Position numbers and translations under genes: made by a program. Of a DNA stretch of 64,000 nt, positions 1 through 12,929 are shown piece by piece; the stretch's first letter is position 1, and each line of letters starts with the position of its first letter. Below the pieces are notes generated by a model that had not been told where the DNA came from, did no database searches, and saw nothing but the letters and a program-made list of their open reading frames with translations. Source of the stretch: Microvelia longipes (lineage: Eukaryota; Arthropoda; Insecta; Hemiptera; Veliidae); contig JACMZG010001913.1 of the NCBI GenBank assembly GCA_018340805.1, forward strand, positions 41,447,694 through 41,511,693. The letters run 5' to 3'.

Positions 1-1489
1 TCATGATTACAGTTGAATAGGTTACTTAGTATACAAGTTAAAAAGATGTCACCTGATGACCATTACAAGCACTCGGCATCACGCCTTAGCTATGCATGGT
101 ACCGTAGCCGGAGAGACAGCATGAAGAGGGAGGGAGGTCGTACGTCCCTCTCGACGCAGCTCGCAGGGTGGGTACGGGGTGTGGGTGCTATAAGTGTATC
201 ATGTGCAGGCAATGCACACTAATACCAGAGCAGTTGGCTCACAGACTGACAGTAACGGTAGCATTGACAGTGCTCTATCAATAGACAGTATTACATCAAA
301 ATTGGTGTCTCAAAAGCATCATCTCAAAAGTAAAACGGTGAGTCAAAAAGTAAATGGCAGATCAAAAATGGTATATCCAAAAATGGTGTCTGAAACAACA
401 TAATACACACGGTCTAAGTATCGAAATAACCCAACAGGGGGTCTCACCACATAAAAGTCATGAAAGATTCCCAAAATTACAACGTGAATAAACTTACATC
501 GAAATCCTTCCTTTCATGGTGCTCAACAGCAACAATTCAATAAAGCAGCTTCTTAAACATTCTTAAACATCTTCAAACTCGAGAAACCCTAGAAAAGAAA
601 TTCACCGGAATGGACTTAGATCAGCAGGTTCAAAACCCGGAAAAGTACAAAAAAATGGATAAATTATGGACGTAAAATCTGATCAATGCACAATATGATT
701 GGTTAAAACATCTCCAGATCCTTTTTTAACATAAAAGAAAATCTAAAAATGAAGAAAACATGTTGAAATCAATGGTGAGTAGGACGCACCACATGTGCTC
801 ACCACAAAATATGACAAATATTGAAAGTTTGACGATAAATTTTGAAAATAACTTGATCAAAGCTTACCTTAAAGGGTTGCATCACTTAATTTAACTCCTC
901 CTATCAAAACTATTAACAAAAACTAAAAAACATTTTCAAAATTATAACGGATTCCTCTCAGCTCGGCGTCTAACCTCGACCTGAGGGAAGAAATTCAAAA
1001 ATTCCCTACAGACAGAAACGTCGGTACAAAGAAAAATTACCTACGAAAGGGAAAAAAGGAGAAATTCCCTACAGAAACTTTCCCGCCGGAATTCAATTCA
1101 AAAATATGACACAGAAGACAAAATTAAACTTGCTTGAGACATAAAAGACCAATTTTACATATTATTATCATAAATTATTACATCCTTGAGTAAACATATT
1201 TGACATAAGTTTGCAAAAATCTTAAAATTGATTACATTCATATTTTTATAATTGTAAAAGATGGATGAAGAAGTTCAAAAGTAAAACAAAATGACTTTAA
1301 GTTAGAACCGTTTAAATCTATTAAATCATGAAAATATAAAATTTAATCCCCAATTAATATAAAAAGGAAAGTAGAAGGAATGGCATGAAATGAATTTCAC
1401 TTGATACAAAATTACTTAAAATAATCTAAGACAAAAGAGCTGAATTGACTTGAATTTTGTCTAGCAAAATTAGAAAATTCACTTAACCT
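1..1489. other. No recognised gene or element
   Basis: AT-rich sequence with only short chance reading frames. Nothing here could be assigned to a gene or known repeat class. Confidence 0.6.
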
Positions 1490-2548
1490 TCTCCTAGGAC
1501 TTTACAAGATAATGCCAAAAGAGAGGCTATTATTTTCACTGATTCTTCAAGTGCTTTAATGTTACTTGGAAAGCTACATGTACAACACAATACAGCAATA
1601 GAGATTCGGGAACTGATAGCTGAACATAAGATGAAAGTCAAGTTCTGCTGGATTCCAGGTCACGTTGGTATCAAAGGGAATGAAGCAGCCGACAAATTGG
1701 CAAAATCCTCCATCCAAAATGGAGTTGAATCTAACTCGCTGATAACAATTAACGACATAGACCGTATCTTACGAACCAGTATGAACAGAGAATGGCAAGA
1801 TTTGTGGGACAACACGGACAACAACAAACTCAAAATTATAAAACCGACAGTAGAAGAGTGGAAAACATGCTACAGGGAAAAGAGACATGAAGAAACTGTA
1901 CTATGTAGATTGAGACTCGGACACACTAGACTTACGCATAGCTATTTATTTACAAGAGACAGAGAGTACCCCAAGTGTAGACTCTGCAATGAGCCTTTGA
2001 CAGTAAAACATTTTTTGATAGATTGTTTCATACTTCAAGATTCTCTCAAATTTCATCATATACCATCTACAATGGAAGAAATTTTAGGCAATGATGAACC
2101 CACTATTCAAAATCTTTTTAATTTCCTCCTTGACAACGAGTTCTTTAACGAAATATAACCAACTCTTAATAACTAAAACCTTTTTAACTAATGTTATAGA
2201 ACTTTAAAGCATTTTCAGTATACACTAATACTATTACGCACTTATAAATGCGTAATTTAATTAATATAAATAAATAAATAACAAATAAATAATACACAAT
2301 AAACAATATATTAAATGAAATAATAAACAAAAACACTTACACAATATACTTGTACCAACCCTGTGTTTATCTTATATTTAGTTTATCTTTATTCTATATT
2401 TGATTTACTTAATTTATCTTATTATGATATTTAAGCATTTTTGACCTGCTCATCATGGTAGTCTTAGTCTATTTTATCTGTTTGTCTATATAGAAGAGGT
2501 GCTGATGACCTTAGTGTTAAGCACCTTAATAATAAATAAATAAATAAA
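1490..2548 (+). mobile_element. LINE 3' fragment with RNase H domain
   Basis: An open frame from about 1,496 to 2,158 encodes the last part of a non-LTR retrotransposon polyprotein. IIFTDSSSALM and KFCWIPGHVGIKGNEAADKL are RNase H motifs; the later C-x2-C-x-H-C pattern (CRLC, HFLIDC) is the usual C-terminal zinc knuckle. About 370 bases of 3'UTR follow, ending in an (AATA)n tail near 2,527-2,548. The reverse transcriptase is missing, so this is a 5'-truncated copy. An RNase H plus knuckle points to the I/R1/Nimb-like group rather than CR1. Confidence 0.85.
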
Positions 2549-2549
2549 G

Positions 2550-3735
2550 TACTATGAAATCAGTCGGTTAGATCATTAATAATATAGTTGTTGAGATTTA
2601 TTATTTTGGATAAAAGAGTCACATCAGGGTTAAATTTGAAAGTTTTGATCCATTGTGTTATTGTTTTAAAGGAATAGTTTTTAATGAATTAGGACTATTG
2701 TTGTATAGCATTATTCCGTAATGGTACATGGAATTGTGTTTCAAAGATTTTTTACAATGGTTAAGTGAAAGGTTATTAGGATTGCAATTCATTCTAGTTT
2801 GATAAGAATGTGAAGCTAACTGAAACAGATTAATATTTTTGTGGAAGTATATTAGAGTTTTAATAATTAGATTATGTTCCAGAGTTATGTAATTAGGATC
2901 TGAAAAGAGAGCTTCGGTACCATAGTCCCTGGGTTTATTTAAAATAATTTTTATTACTGCTTTTTGTAGTATAAAGATTTTATTAAAATTTATTTTAGAG
3001 GAATAGCCCCAGAAAATTGTCCCGTAGAGAGCTCTACTCAAAAAAATGGCATGATAATATGTTAAACATTGTCTCTGACTAGCTATTCTCCTGATTCTAT
3101 AAAATAACCCTATTTGTGAATTTAATGACTTTACTAAATGATCAATATGGTAATTCCATTGTAATTTACAGTCAATATATAATCCTAAATATTTAGTATA
3201 ATTAACCTTGGATATTGATTTACAATCATTATTCATGCAGTCCTCTCCCACAGGGTGACTGTGACAAATTAAGTTTCTATGTTCACTGTTTTTATCTCTA
3301 CACGTCTATCCAGCAGGTTTTCTCTATATTAATATGTAGACCATTAAAGGCAAACCATTGATATACAATTTTAAGAGCTGATTCAGAGTTAGATTTAAGA
3401 TTGACCCAACTGTCACTGTAGAGGATTAAGGCAGAATCATCTGCGTAACAAGTGATTTTACAGTTATTTAGATTAAGAAACAAGAAATCATTTACATAAA
3501 TTATGAACAACAATGGTCCAAGAGAGCTACCTTGAGGTACTCCACACAGAACTTTATTACAATCACTATTAACATTAAAATTTTTTACGATTTGTAGTCT
3601 GTCATACAAATAAGACCCAATTAGAGAGAGTAATTTTTTACTGATGCCATAGCAGTTGAGCTTTTTAAGTAAAATATCATAATCAACAAGGTCGAAAGCT
3701 TTAGAAAGATCTAAAAATATAAGATTCAAAATATA
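2550..3735 (-). pseudogene. LINE reverse transcriptase fragment (CR1/Jockey group)
   Basis: Two reading frames (3,729-3,298 and 3,251-2,658) are parts of one reverse transcriptase. FLDLSKAFDLVDYDILL, GVPQGSSLGPLLFIIYVND and CYADDSAL are the core motifs with the catalytic YADD intact. The second frame has KYLGLYID and the C-terminal thumb region. A stop or frameshift between them, and loss of everything 5' of the RT, make it dead. It abuts the 3' tail of the previous LINE and lies in opposite orientation. Confidence 0.87.
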
Positions 3736-3739
3736 AGCT

Positions 3740-4200
3740 TAGAAGATATTTTGCTCATTCGAACACTTTTGACATGCTTATTTTTGATAATTTTAAAAAG
3801 AAAAACTGCTAGAAAACCTCATTTTTTATCAAGTTTTCCCCCAATTTGGCGGGAAATAGCAAAATAACGTAAAAAATGAGATTTGCTCAAACGAACATTT
3901 GTGACATCGCCCTTTTGCGTCATCGATCAAGTTTGACGACCTTGAAATAAATTTGCTTCAATGGCCATTTGTGACAATGAACATTTGCGACTACATATCC
4001 CCACGCGTAAGACCAGGGAGAATAGACTAATAATACGGACTGTGCAGTTTTTATTATTTTCTACAAGTCATTGGTACAACGATGAAACTTCTATATTCAC
4101 TATTATGTAAACTTTTTAGCGTATTTTTTAAGAAAATGAGCTAATAAGATCATGTCATGGAGGGAGGGAGTGGGGAAAAATGGATTTTTTTGAGAGGAGA
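3740..4200. other. Unassigned AT-rich sequence
   Basis: Contains two similar phrases (gctca-tcgaacacttttgaca near 3,750 and gctcaaacgaacatttgtgaca near 3,885), suggesting a decayed repeat. No gene seen. Confidence 0.4.
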
Positions 4201-4216
4201 GGACTTACTAATCAAG

Positions 4217-4217
<1 letters not shown>

Positions 4218-4261
<44 letters not shown>

Positions 4262-4283
4262 ATATATAATATATAATAATATA

Positions 4284-4345
<62 letters not shown>

Positions 4346-4355
4346 AATATATATA

Positions 4356-4394
<39 letters not shown>

Positions 4395-4527
4395 TAATAT
4401 ATATATATATATATATGTAGCACGTACTCAGTACGTGCTACACTCCTGACGAAGCCGCACGGCGAAAGCTCGAGCCACTCATCCTTTCCTTCTATATTTT
4501 TAACCATCTGTAAGTTATTTTAATTGT

Positions 4528-4591
<64 letters not shown>

Positions 4592-4602
4592 TATATAATA
4601 TA
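4218..4602. repeat. (TA)n microsatellite blocks flanking a GC-rich island
   Basis: Two long TA tracts (about 4,218-4,416 and 4,529-4,602) are broken periodically by AATATA steps. Between them, 4,417-4,500 is a non-repetitive island with a 25-base palindrome and a hammerhead-like core. Confidence 0.9.
4417..4475 (+). ncRNA. Degenerate hammerhead-like core next to a 25-bp palindrome
   Basis: A palindrome (GTAGCACGTACT / AGTACGTGCTAC arms) is followed by CTGACGA (4,446-4,452), a GCCG/CGGC stem II and GAAA (4,464-4,467), then GCTCGAGC, able to form stem III. The position that should be U16.1 is C and stem I does not pair well, so activity is unlikely. Spacing matches the motif but the fold is incomplete. 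Confidence 0.35.
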
Positions 4603-4892
4603 CATGCTACATTATGGCCCTAGAAGTTTCTGTGGGACACAATAACTTTCAAACGCTTTCTCGAGTCAAAATGAAACTTGGTACAAAAGTCGACCTTGTC
4701 AATGTCCTAAACCTGTTGTTTAAGAAATATATGTGACGTCATTCATTGTGTTGTCAATGTCTAACTATGTATGGTTAATACATTTATGAAGTTAGTATTA
4801 TATGAAACTTATCTTAAGTTTCATATATACTTATCCTAAATTTCAACTCAGTTGGACTTTTTTCTTCAATTTTTTTTTGAAGAAATACAGTA

Positions 4893-5138
4893 TAATAATA
4901 ATGATGCCCGTTCAGAGCCTTGCGGGCCATCAGGGATAACCCTGTAGGAGCTAACTTAAGTGGAAGTGGCAACTATCATGTTTAAAGTGTAATCAAAAGT
5001 TGGCAACAATTTATTTGAAGAATAATCTTATATTAATTGAGAGTGTAACCTGGGATGTGAACCCCAGACCTCTGTAGTGTCAAAGGCCAGTAGAATAACT
5101 GACTAACGTCAGTTAGTCCAGTCGTCCTGAGGCGTCCA
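4893..5138 (-). mobile_element. tRNA-derived SINE, copy 1
   Basis: Antisense copy: (AAT)n tail at the left, a body with the GGGC-CATCAGGG segment, and a tRNA-related head at the right with B-box (GGTTCaCATCCC in the sense strand). The A-box half is degraded. Confidence 0.75.
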
Positions 5139-5689
5139 TACCTACAGTATAAATAAGGAAAAGTAAAAATAAATAACAAGAACAAATTCAAATAATACAA
5201 TATAATTAATAAATAATAATAAATTAGTCAAAAAGGTTAAATCATAATAAAACACATTTTTTTTTTTATAAAAATGAGAGAATAATAAACAAAGAGAAAT
5301 CACAATGTTGATAAAAATATACTTAAACAAAATTCATACTTGTCAATTTTATAATAATGACTTATTGGATAATAACCCAGCTACAGAATACAATTGACGG
5401 CACAGAGTAATATCAACGCAAAATGAATCAGAAATAGATGGAGAAGATTAACCTGCTGCCAACCTCATGCAAAAATTTTTAGGTTCCGGCCTTAAAAATT
5501 AATCTGATCACCCAAACCTTTATAACGTGAAAACTTAAACAACTGACTTTCACCAATGGAGAATAAAAAATTCCTTCAAAATTAATACAATAACATACAA
5601 TTTACAAAAATGAGCAAAGTCATGCTCGACATTATTCTCCACGTTATATAATGTGAAATTTATTGACTAGTTTTAAGTTACTTTTCACT

Positions 5690-6060
5690 CCCTAGGGAGT
5701 AAAAAGTTACTTATTTCCCTTGGGAGTGAAAAGTGTATCCTATAATTGGGGTTAGAGCCCCCATATCTTGAAAGTATTTTTAAAAGTGGTATTCACTAAT
5801 TTTACAACACTTTTTGGGGGGCAGAACCCCCCAAAATAGGAGGACCCGACCAAAAATGTTTGTATTGGTGCAAAATCCGTTTTCAGGCCAAAAGAAGTTT
5901 TTTGCACCTGGGGAGTAAAATTCCATTTTTCCTTTATCAATAATTACCTATAGTCTTCCAGTAATTACCTTAGAGGTAATTACTAGGGGTTCATAGAAGG
6001 TAAATTACTAGGGGTTAATAGTCATAACTCCCTTGGCTTTCCCTAGGGAGTTAAACACAT
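5690..6060. repeat. Repeat with CTCCCTAGGGAG palindromes
   Basis: The phrase ctccctagggagt and its variants recur here, at about 6,595-6,630, 30,990-31,240 and 53,090-53,140. Longer similarity links 5,690-5,940 with 31,010-31,240 and 31,460-31,740. Dispersed, non-coding, class unknown. Confidence 0.6.
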
Positions 6061-6689
6061 AAATCATATGTAAAGTAAAGTCTCGGGAGTTAAATGCTTT
6101 GGTTCCTTTGGATTTTGTCTTAAAAACCATTCAACTGCTTAGGGAAATAATAGCTTTACTCTCTTGGTGCATAAATAATTAATAACATTTTGACAAAACC
6201 TCTATATAGCAATGGATTTGTTTTGAAGATATGGAAAGGCCCCATTGGTCCCCTAATTCAAACAGAGTAACCAATTAAAGTACATTATTTATCTACCAAT
6301 TGTAGATAAATAATGTAGATTACCCCACACTGTGTTTCTGTGCTGTCTATTATATTCCAGAGTTGGTTTTATACAAATATATGGTCAACAAAACATTTTT
6401 AAGGCATGTGATTGGTTTTTCAATTTGAAACAGATTACAGGTAATTTAAACTCTGACTCATTCAATTAAGATCTATTTCTCAGAAGAAAAATACTAATCT
6501 TGTTCAGCGAAATAATTATTAAGGTTTAACCACTAAATCAAAGAGGCTAATATTTATAGGGAGTACTCAGGTTGAATAACAAAGTTATAAGGAGTTATTT
6601 CCCTTGGGAGTGAAAAGTGTATCCTATAATATCAATTTATTTTCCTGTCTCAATTCTAGAATTGAGACAGTTTCCAGAGGGCTCCATAA

Positions 6690-7000
6690 CAGTACTTTCT
6701 ACTGGATCTCCATAGAGTGAGACTAGAGACTCCTCACCCCTCTAAACCCCTTATTGGAGACAAACTGTAGGCATTTCATTATATACAACACAGATATTTA
6801 AAGAATATATGGGATAGATAATAATTAAAACTTATTTTAAATTCATTTTACTAAATTTAAGACAAAATGGTCAAAAATAATGTAATTACGAAAAAATCAA
6901 AAAATTACGTCACCAATGTACAGTTATGGTACTACACTACCCAGGGAATGATAAGTGCTGTTATATCCTCCCTCTAAGTATTAGTCTCTTTGCACTATAT
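6690..7000. repeat. Dispersed repeat ending ctccctctaagtattagtctctttg
   Basis: Shares the end phrase aagtattagtctctttg and internal text with 61,045-61,180 and 62,255-62,580. Useful as an uninterrupted relative for the MITE insertion at 62,398. Confidence 0.55.
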
Positions 7001-7710
7001 AGATTTATTTTGGCTCCATGATAAAGAATCAAATTGTCTGCCATTCCAGATCAGGGAAAGTTTTGGCCTTAGATCTCCCTTAAAGTTGAGGAAATGGCCC
7101 ATAATTGATTTTATTCTACAGCAGTATTCTTATCCTTTTTATGAAAAAAGTTAAAGGGTCCTTTCATTAAGTTCCATTTTTAACCATCAAAACTGGTTCA
7201 ATAATGCTATAGATGTAAGTGATATAATTATAAGGAAAATACAATTAAAATCACTATTTTATTTTATATCACCCATAGCCTTAAAATTGCATTACTTTTT
7301 TATGTTTAAGATAAAGTTTAAGAACATCAAATATCAAGGCTAATTTAAACTGTAGGTAATATGAAGTTGGTTTGAAGAAAGTAAACAGCACAATATATGA
7401 TGACTTAATCTTTGACATATAATGCTTAAAATGGCAAAAATAAACATTCTTCAGAATCTTATGTCAAAAATTAAATCATTAATCATATATGAGAACTGAT
7501 CTGTTCTCTTTCCCAAGAACAACAATATTATCTGAAGTTCGATAGAATATACTTGATTTATTAAGACTGCTAGTATCATAAACCTGATTACATGTAGTGT
7601 TAATATGTTAGTAACTATATTACTAATGGATTACATAAAAAAATGAAATTTTAAAGTTTTTGTGTGTTTTAGAATTAAATATTTGGAAAAAGATTGACTT
7701 CAATCCTACA

Positions 7711-7960
7711 AATTATTTATAAAAGAAAGCTATGTATTTCAATCCCATTGGGTCATCTTCAGGCCTAAACAACAAGTAAACAAACTTTTATAAAAACAAA
7801 AAAGATGTAAGGTAACTGACATAAATTTTAAGTACAATTAAAATTAAAATGTTAAAATTTTAATGTCTGGTTTTTAAAATGTTTTTGTACTTGTTTGTTG
7901 TTAAGGCCTGAAGATGACCCCAAAGGGATTGAAACATATAGCTTTCTTTTAAAAATTACT
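7711..7960. mobile_element. Inverted-arm element with two hammerhead-like cores
   Basis: The left arm (about 7,711-7,800) and right arm (about 7,870-7,960) are reverse complements. Each arm carries CTGAAGA, a short stem II (CCC/GGG) and GAAA: minus strand 7,762-7,737 and plus strand 7,908-7,934. Arm ends share AAAGAAAGCTATGT / ACATATAGCTTTCTTTT. Confidence 0.6.
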
Positions 7961-8441
7961 TGCTGATTTCTTTCCTAATAATTATGGATTTCTACAAGAA
8001 AAGAAGAATGTTTTGCTATTTACTTGTTTCAGGGTATAAATTAGTAATTTTAGTTGAATTTTAAAAATGTTTAAGATAGAATTAAAATCAAGATTAAAAA
8101 AGACTGCAATACTGCATAGTGAATTATCTAATCACTAATCTCAAAGTGAGGTTAGTGTCAATTAGAGATGTGGCTTAATTAATCTTGACTATAACTTAAC
8201 TATAACTATAACTAAATCTTGACTATAACTTAATTATCAGTCCAAGTAATTTTCTCTTTTAAGAAAGAATCCTTATTTTTTAATAAAACCAATAGAAACA
8301 CTAATATAACTGGCAGAACATCTGGCTCTTTACCAGGAAGCCAAAATAACTCAACCAAATCAGTTATAACTTTGGGGCTTGATGGTCACTCTTCATGCAT
8401 CTGACTTATAGACTATAAATCAAATACAATATAAAAATATA

Positions 8442-8855
8442 TTTACAGTCTATCGACTACTTTAAAAATCTTTACAGGTCAGTTTAGGCACCACCGATTC
8501 TAAAGAATAAAAAATTCCCTACAAGAAGGGAGCTGGAAAATACTTTGTAAACTAATCAGGTTATTTTACCATGTTTTTCTTGGAGATGTTTTTAACATTT
8601 CTTTTGTGCAGTTTTATTTTAAAATATTATTTCCATGATTAATTAGAGAGTAGTTTACAAATCAATGCAAACATAAGAAGGACCACAAACGAAATGAAAG
8701 ATTGCTGAGAAGGAAGTTATTTCCCTGAAGCGGTCATGGGAGTTGGGAATTTTTTTTCTCTTTTGCAGTGAGGGGTTGGCAGCGGCTTCTCAAATTGGTC
8801 AATCCCCATAACGCTTATGACCTTAGGGATTTTTAAACTAAACGATGAACTGTAA
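8442..8855. mobile_element. TIR element, family with copy at 22,837
   Basis: Imperfect 29-base terminal inverted repeats (8,442-8,470 and 8,827-8,855, beginning TTTACAGTCTATCG). The inside matches 22,850-23,200 (phrases ccctacaagaaggga and aatcaggttattttacc). No coding capacity, a non-autonomous DNA transposon. A TA duplication (Tc1/mariner-like) is possible but not clear. Confidence 0.65.
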
Positions 8856-8869
8856 ATACATTTTACAGT

Positions 8870-10400
8870 TAAATGGAAGAAAATTAGATATTTTGAATAA
8901 CCAGAGCGTTAAGGAATTGCTATAGGAGAGTAATAGAAATTTTTAATAATAAATATTTTATTCTTAATTAAAAATGGTATATACTTGGTATTTACTAACT
9001 AAATAAATTTAAAATTTAGGACTGTTAAGGAAATACTAGGGATTTAATACACTTTAATAGTGTGTAAGTCATTTTAAAATAAATTTTTACAAAAATTAGA
9101 AATGGTAATTTCTATTAATAATTTATAAAATATAAAATGTATAAATAAACATTCCTTTAAACAATAAACACGACGGATAATTTTATTAAAAAAAGGACGA
9201 TACGCACTATAATAAACTAATACAAAGAAAATAAATACTTTTCTAAAAAAATTAAATACACATCACAAAGACAATTTTCTACTAATTCGTACAAAAATTT
9301 TGATTATTGTTTTTAAAAATTAACATTTAAAATTGTTTAATCAAAGTAATATAAGAAGATATACAATATACTAAGAGTTACTTAAACCTAAATCATGGCT
9401 TATAATGTAGAAAAAATTAAAATAAATGTAAATAGAAAAAATAAATACGCACCATGACCTATAACAGAGATGTCGAAGAGTAAATAAAAATATAAGATAA
9501 ATACTAAATTATGATTGGTTTAACACAAAGTTATGAAAATTACATAAAGAAACGACCAATCCCATTGTTTATACTCCAGACCTTATTTTACTTTTTTATC
9601 GCATATGATACTATATTTTTTACAATCATGTCTGTCATTAAGGAAAAATTATCAAATAAATTTTCCTATGTGCATATAATGATAATCTTATAGTATTATA
9701 ACTATTATATTACCATTAATCCCATGCTAACTAGATAGTGCATGTAATGATTATATTATAGAATTATAACTATAATATTATCATATCAACAAATATTATA
9801 AACTATTTATATGTTCACAACAATAAATATTTTATGAAATTTATATGCACATATTTATTTGTAATTTCTGGTTAATTTAAAATCGGAAGACCATTAAAAC
9901 TCGAATAAAATAATGACAATACATTAACATGGACATGTGATGCATGTACAAGATCTGGGTGCAAAATAATAAAATTAAAAAAAAAAATACATGAAATTCC
10001 ATACATTAAGTTCTAGTTGATAGAAAAAGATTCAAGACTAAAAAATTTAATCAATTAAAACAACCCACAATTTATACAAAAAATGTAAAAAGTACAAAAC
10101 TACATATTTTTCTTAATATATTTTTAGATTTATTAAGGATAAAAAGCTGGTCAAAGTTGGATCGGATAATAATTCTAATGTAATATATAATATTTATCAG
10201 TCGTTACAATATTATTGTTCAATTACAAAGATAAGATACTTGATGATTTTAAAAGATGAAAACTATTTTTAATAAAAAAATATTTTTATGGTTAACCATG
10301 TAAGATATAAACAACCAAAATATTAAAATTTAATAAAAATGAATTTCTAAAAAGGTATTTATGTTTAATTACATTAATTAATTCACTAAACAAATATTAT
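8870..10400. other. AT-rich spacer, nothing recognised
   Basis: Very AT-rich with no convincing reading frame, RNA gene or repeat border. Confidence 0.6.
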
Positions 10401-10412
10401 AAAATATTAAAA

Positions 10413-10591
10413 ATCGGGTACGGGGTACCTCGGACCTTATTCTCACAATATCGGATTCGCTACGGACATCCTCACTATATCTGACTCACTTTCCTCATCC
10501 TCGGAAATTTCGGTTATTTTTATACTTTTGAGGACGAGCGAAGTGAATTCAAAGTATGAGGAAAAGTTCTGAGCTACCCCGTACCTGATTT
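10413..10591. mobile_element. Short TIR element with GTACGGGGTACCTCGG ends
   Basis: Left end 10,413-10,445 and right end 10,557-10,591 are inverted copies (AATCGGGTACGGGGTACC / ctaccccgtacctgatt). Related single ends occur at 30,024-30,062, 37,380-37,425, 41,960-42,050 and 51,220-51,260, so it belongs to a high-copy family here. The centre contains the gacgagcgaag motif. Confidence 0.7.
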
Positions 10592-11078
10592 GTTTGTTAT
10601 AATACAGAAATACAAGCATCTTAACTTCCTGAATGAACTAAATGTATAAAATATGTTTTTTAATATAAATTTTGATTTGTTAATATAAAGGATCGAACAC
10701 TTTTATAATTCATTAGGATATAAAAAATAGTCTTAAAAATTATATAAATACTATCTAAATTTTAAAAAAATGTTGTAAATACGTTGAATAAATACTATTA
10801 ATAAAGCACGTTTTAACAATCAAAGAGGTTATATTTATACAAGTTGAAGATGTAGCTACAGTCAAAACATGTGATATCAGATTAACTGCAACAGATCTAT
10901 TGATAATGTTACCATGTATAACAAAAGTAACTCCTTCATTTATTATAAAAGGCGGAGCACTACTAGTATAGAAAAAATGAACACATTTAAATAATTTATT
11001 TGTAAATTTTAAACTAATTATTACGAAATAAAATTACTCACAAATAAAACCAACTTAGAACATGGGATCCATAGAGTT

Positions 11079-11376
11079 ATATTACTAGAGGGACCATTCC
11101 CTATCTTAATACATTGAGAGGCCTGAAACACCTTTTTGTGGCTTCAGGGGCTCTGTCTAACCTCATTAAAACCTCCTTTAAGTATATCGTAAGGTTACAT
11201 TAAATCAATAGTTTTTGGCTTTCTGCGCATTGTTAGTGTTCTGCTTTGTATAAACGTTCTATTATATAAATTGCAGTGATTTAGACCGTTTATTTGATTA
11301 TTTTAATAATCGAAGAGGTTCAGGTTAATTTTTCGATGTTTCAAAATTCAACTAATTTAGCCTCTCTTGTAATAAT
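11079..11376. mobile_element. MITE with TATTACTAGAGGG ends
   Basis: Terminal inverted repeats of about 16 bases (TATTACTAGAGGGACC and revcomp TATTACAAGAGAGGCT). The internal phrases gagaggcctgaaacacctttttg and gtttcaaaattcaac recur in the copy at 13,553-14,055 and, in part, at 46,330-46,440. Confidence 0.65.
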
Positions 11377-11379
11377 ATG

Positions 11380-12780
11380 CTCAACAAGACAAACCTGCTC
11401 TAAAACTTACTAGTACGTATACAATATATAAATCCTACATTTCAAAAAATGATTACAGGCTCAAATGGTTATGCATTCCTGTAAAATCATTGCAAAATAA
11501 TTTGTGCCGAGTAATCAGATCCAAACAAGTATTAAGATACTTTATTATTTTTAAGTGTTAATATAGTCTATTTATAATAATACGTGTTATACTTAGTATA
11601 TAACATCGTTTAAATATTCAGTCATCATTATTAAAGCATTGATACATAAGGATGTCTTATATTATAGAAGCAACCTGGGATAGATAGCAATAAACAAATA
11701 ATGAATTGAGTCTGATTAGGACCGTATAAACGTTTAAGACACGTAAGACTCCGACATTTAGATCTAAACAGCTTTAAGAACCCCCCTCAAAATTAAAATT
11801 TATCTAAGCAGACCTAAGAACCCTCAAAATTAAAATTTGTTATCACAAAGATTTTATTTGATTTCAGAACAATTCCTTTTTGAGGCTTGAACCCATACGG
11901 TCCTTTTAGCGTTTCAATTCTCCCAAAAGACAGCTGAACAAAGATAACCAGTAGGCTACCTCATGGGAAGGTTTTCAAGTTCCCGTCACAACTAATTTCT
12001 TAAACATCCCATCCTTAATTATGGGATTTGTCATATAAACTGACATTTATCAATAGAAAATTATATCAAAGAGTTTATTTCTTTAAGACACATACATTTT
12101 TGCCTTAAATATCAAACACATTTAAATGAATTAACTTTGTGTCAAATCCCCCTAATAGTGACAACATTGGAAAATGAAGGCCTCATTACAAGTCAGTGGT
12201 GCCAACTTAAAGAATTTACAACAGCTGTCAATTGCCACACTACTGATAACCTCTAGAGTTTATGAAAACACTGCATACATCCGCAACAGTAGCAAGTAAT
12301 TTCATAAATAAAAAATAATATAATCCCTACCTATCCCTGGTAAGCTCCTAAATATACTTTATTATTAATTTTTATTAAATATGATCTACAAAACATTACA
12401 ACTACTATTATCATATAAGGCATTTAACATTTTTAAAAATTATATTAATTTTGTAGTTTTAAAGACAAATTTTTATAAAGTTTATAAAAAATATAAACAA
12501 ATCCGAGTTAAAAAAAAATTAAATTCTTTCAAGGCGGAATTAAAATACAGACCTATGTATTATATAATACCAAAAACACCGGTCACTTTACTTTTCTCTT
12601 GTTTATCTTAAAAAAGAACCGAATTTCAACCACTCCCAACAATTATCAGTAATGCTTGTTGAGTGCTTGAAAACTAAATCTAGTTTTTATAAGAATTAAG
12701 ATGTTCTCGACACCTAATTAGTATGAAGGATTTATATGTATTGTTAATTCATTGACCATGTCTAATCCCTGTAAAAGGAA
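11380..12780. other. AT-rich spacer, nothing recognised
   Basis: No gene, RNA or element border seen. A 76-codon open frame at 12,381 is lysine-rich low-complexity sequence without signals. Confidence 0.55.
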
Positions 12781-12782
12781 AG

Positions 12783-12920
12783 GAATTCAAAATTATTTAT
12801 TTATTTATTTATTCATGGTTCTCTTTTCAAGGACTAGTCAAAATTTTTTAACACTCACAAATATAACTTATGTGGCTGGGAGAGGTTAAAAAACTGTCCA
12901 CATTTATAACTTTCTAAATC
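12783..12920 (-). mobile_element. LINE 3' end fragment
   Basis: A (TTTA)n tract at 12,798-12,815 followed by non-repetitive sequence looks like the antisense 3' tail of a truncated LINE. No coding part remains. Confidence 0.4.
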
Positions 12921-12929
12921 ACATATACA

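Noticed and set aside
4208..4507. 99-codon frame made of Tyr-Ile repeats
   Set aside because: Translation of a TA microsatellite.
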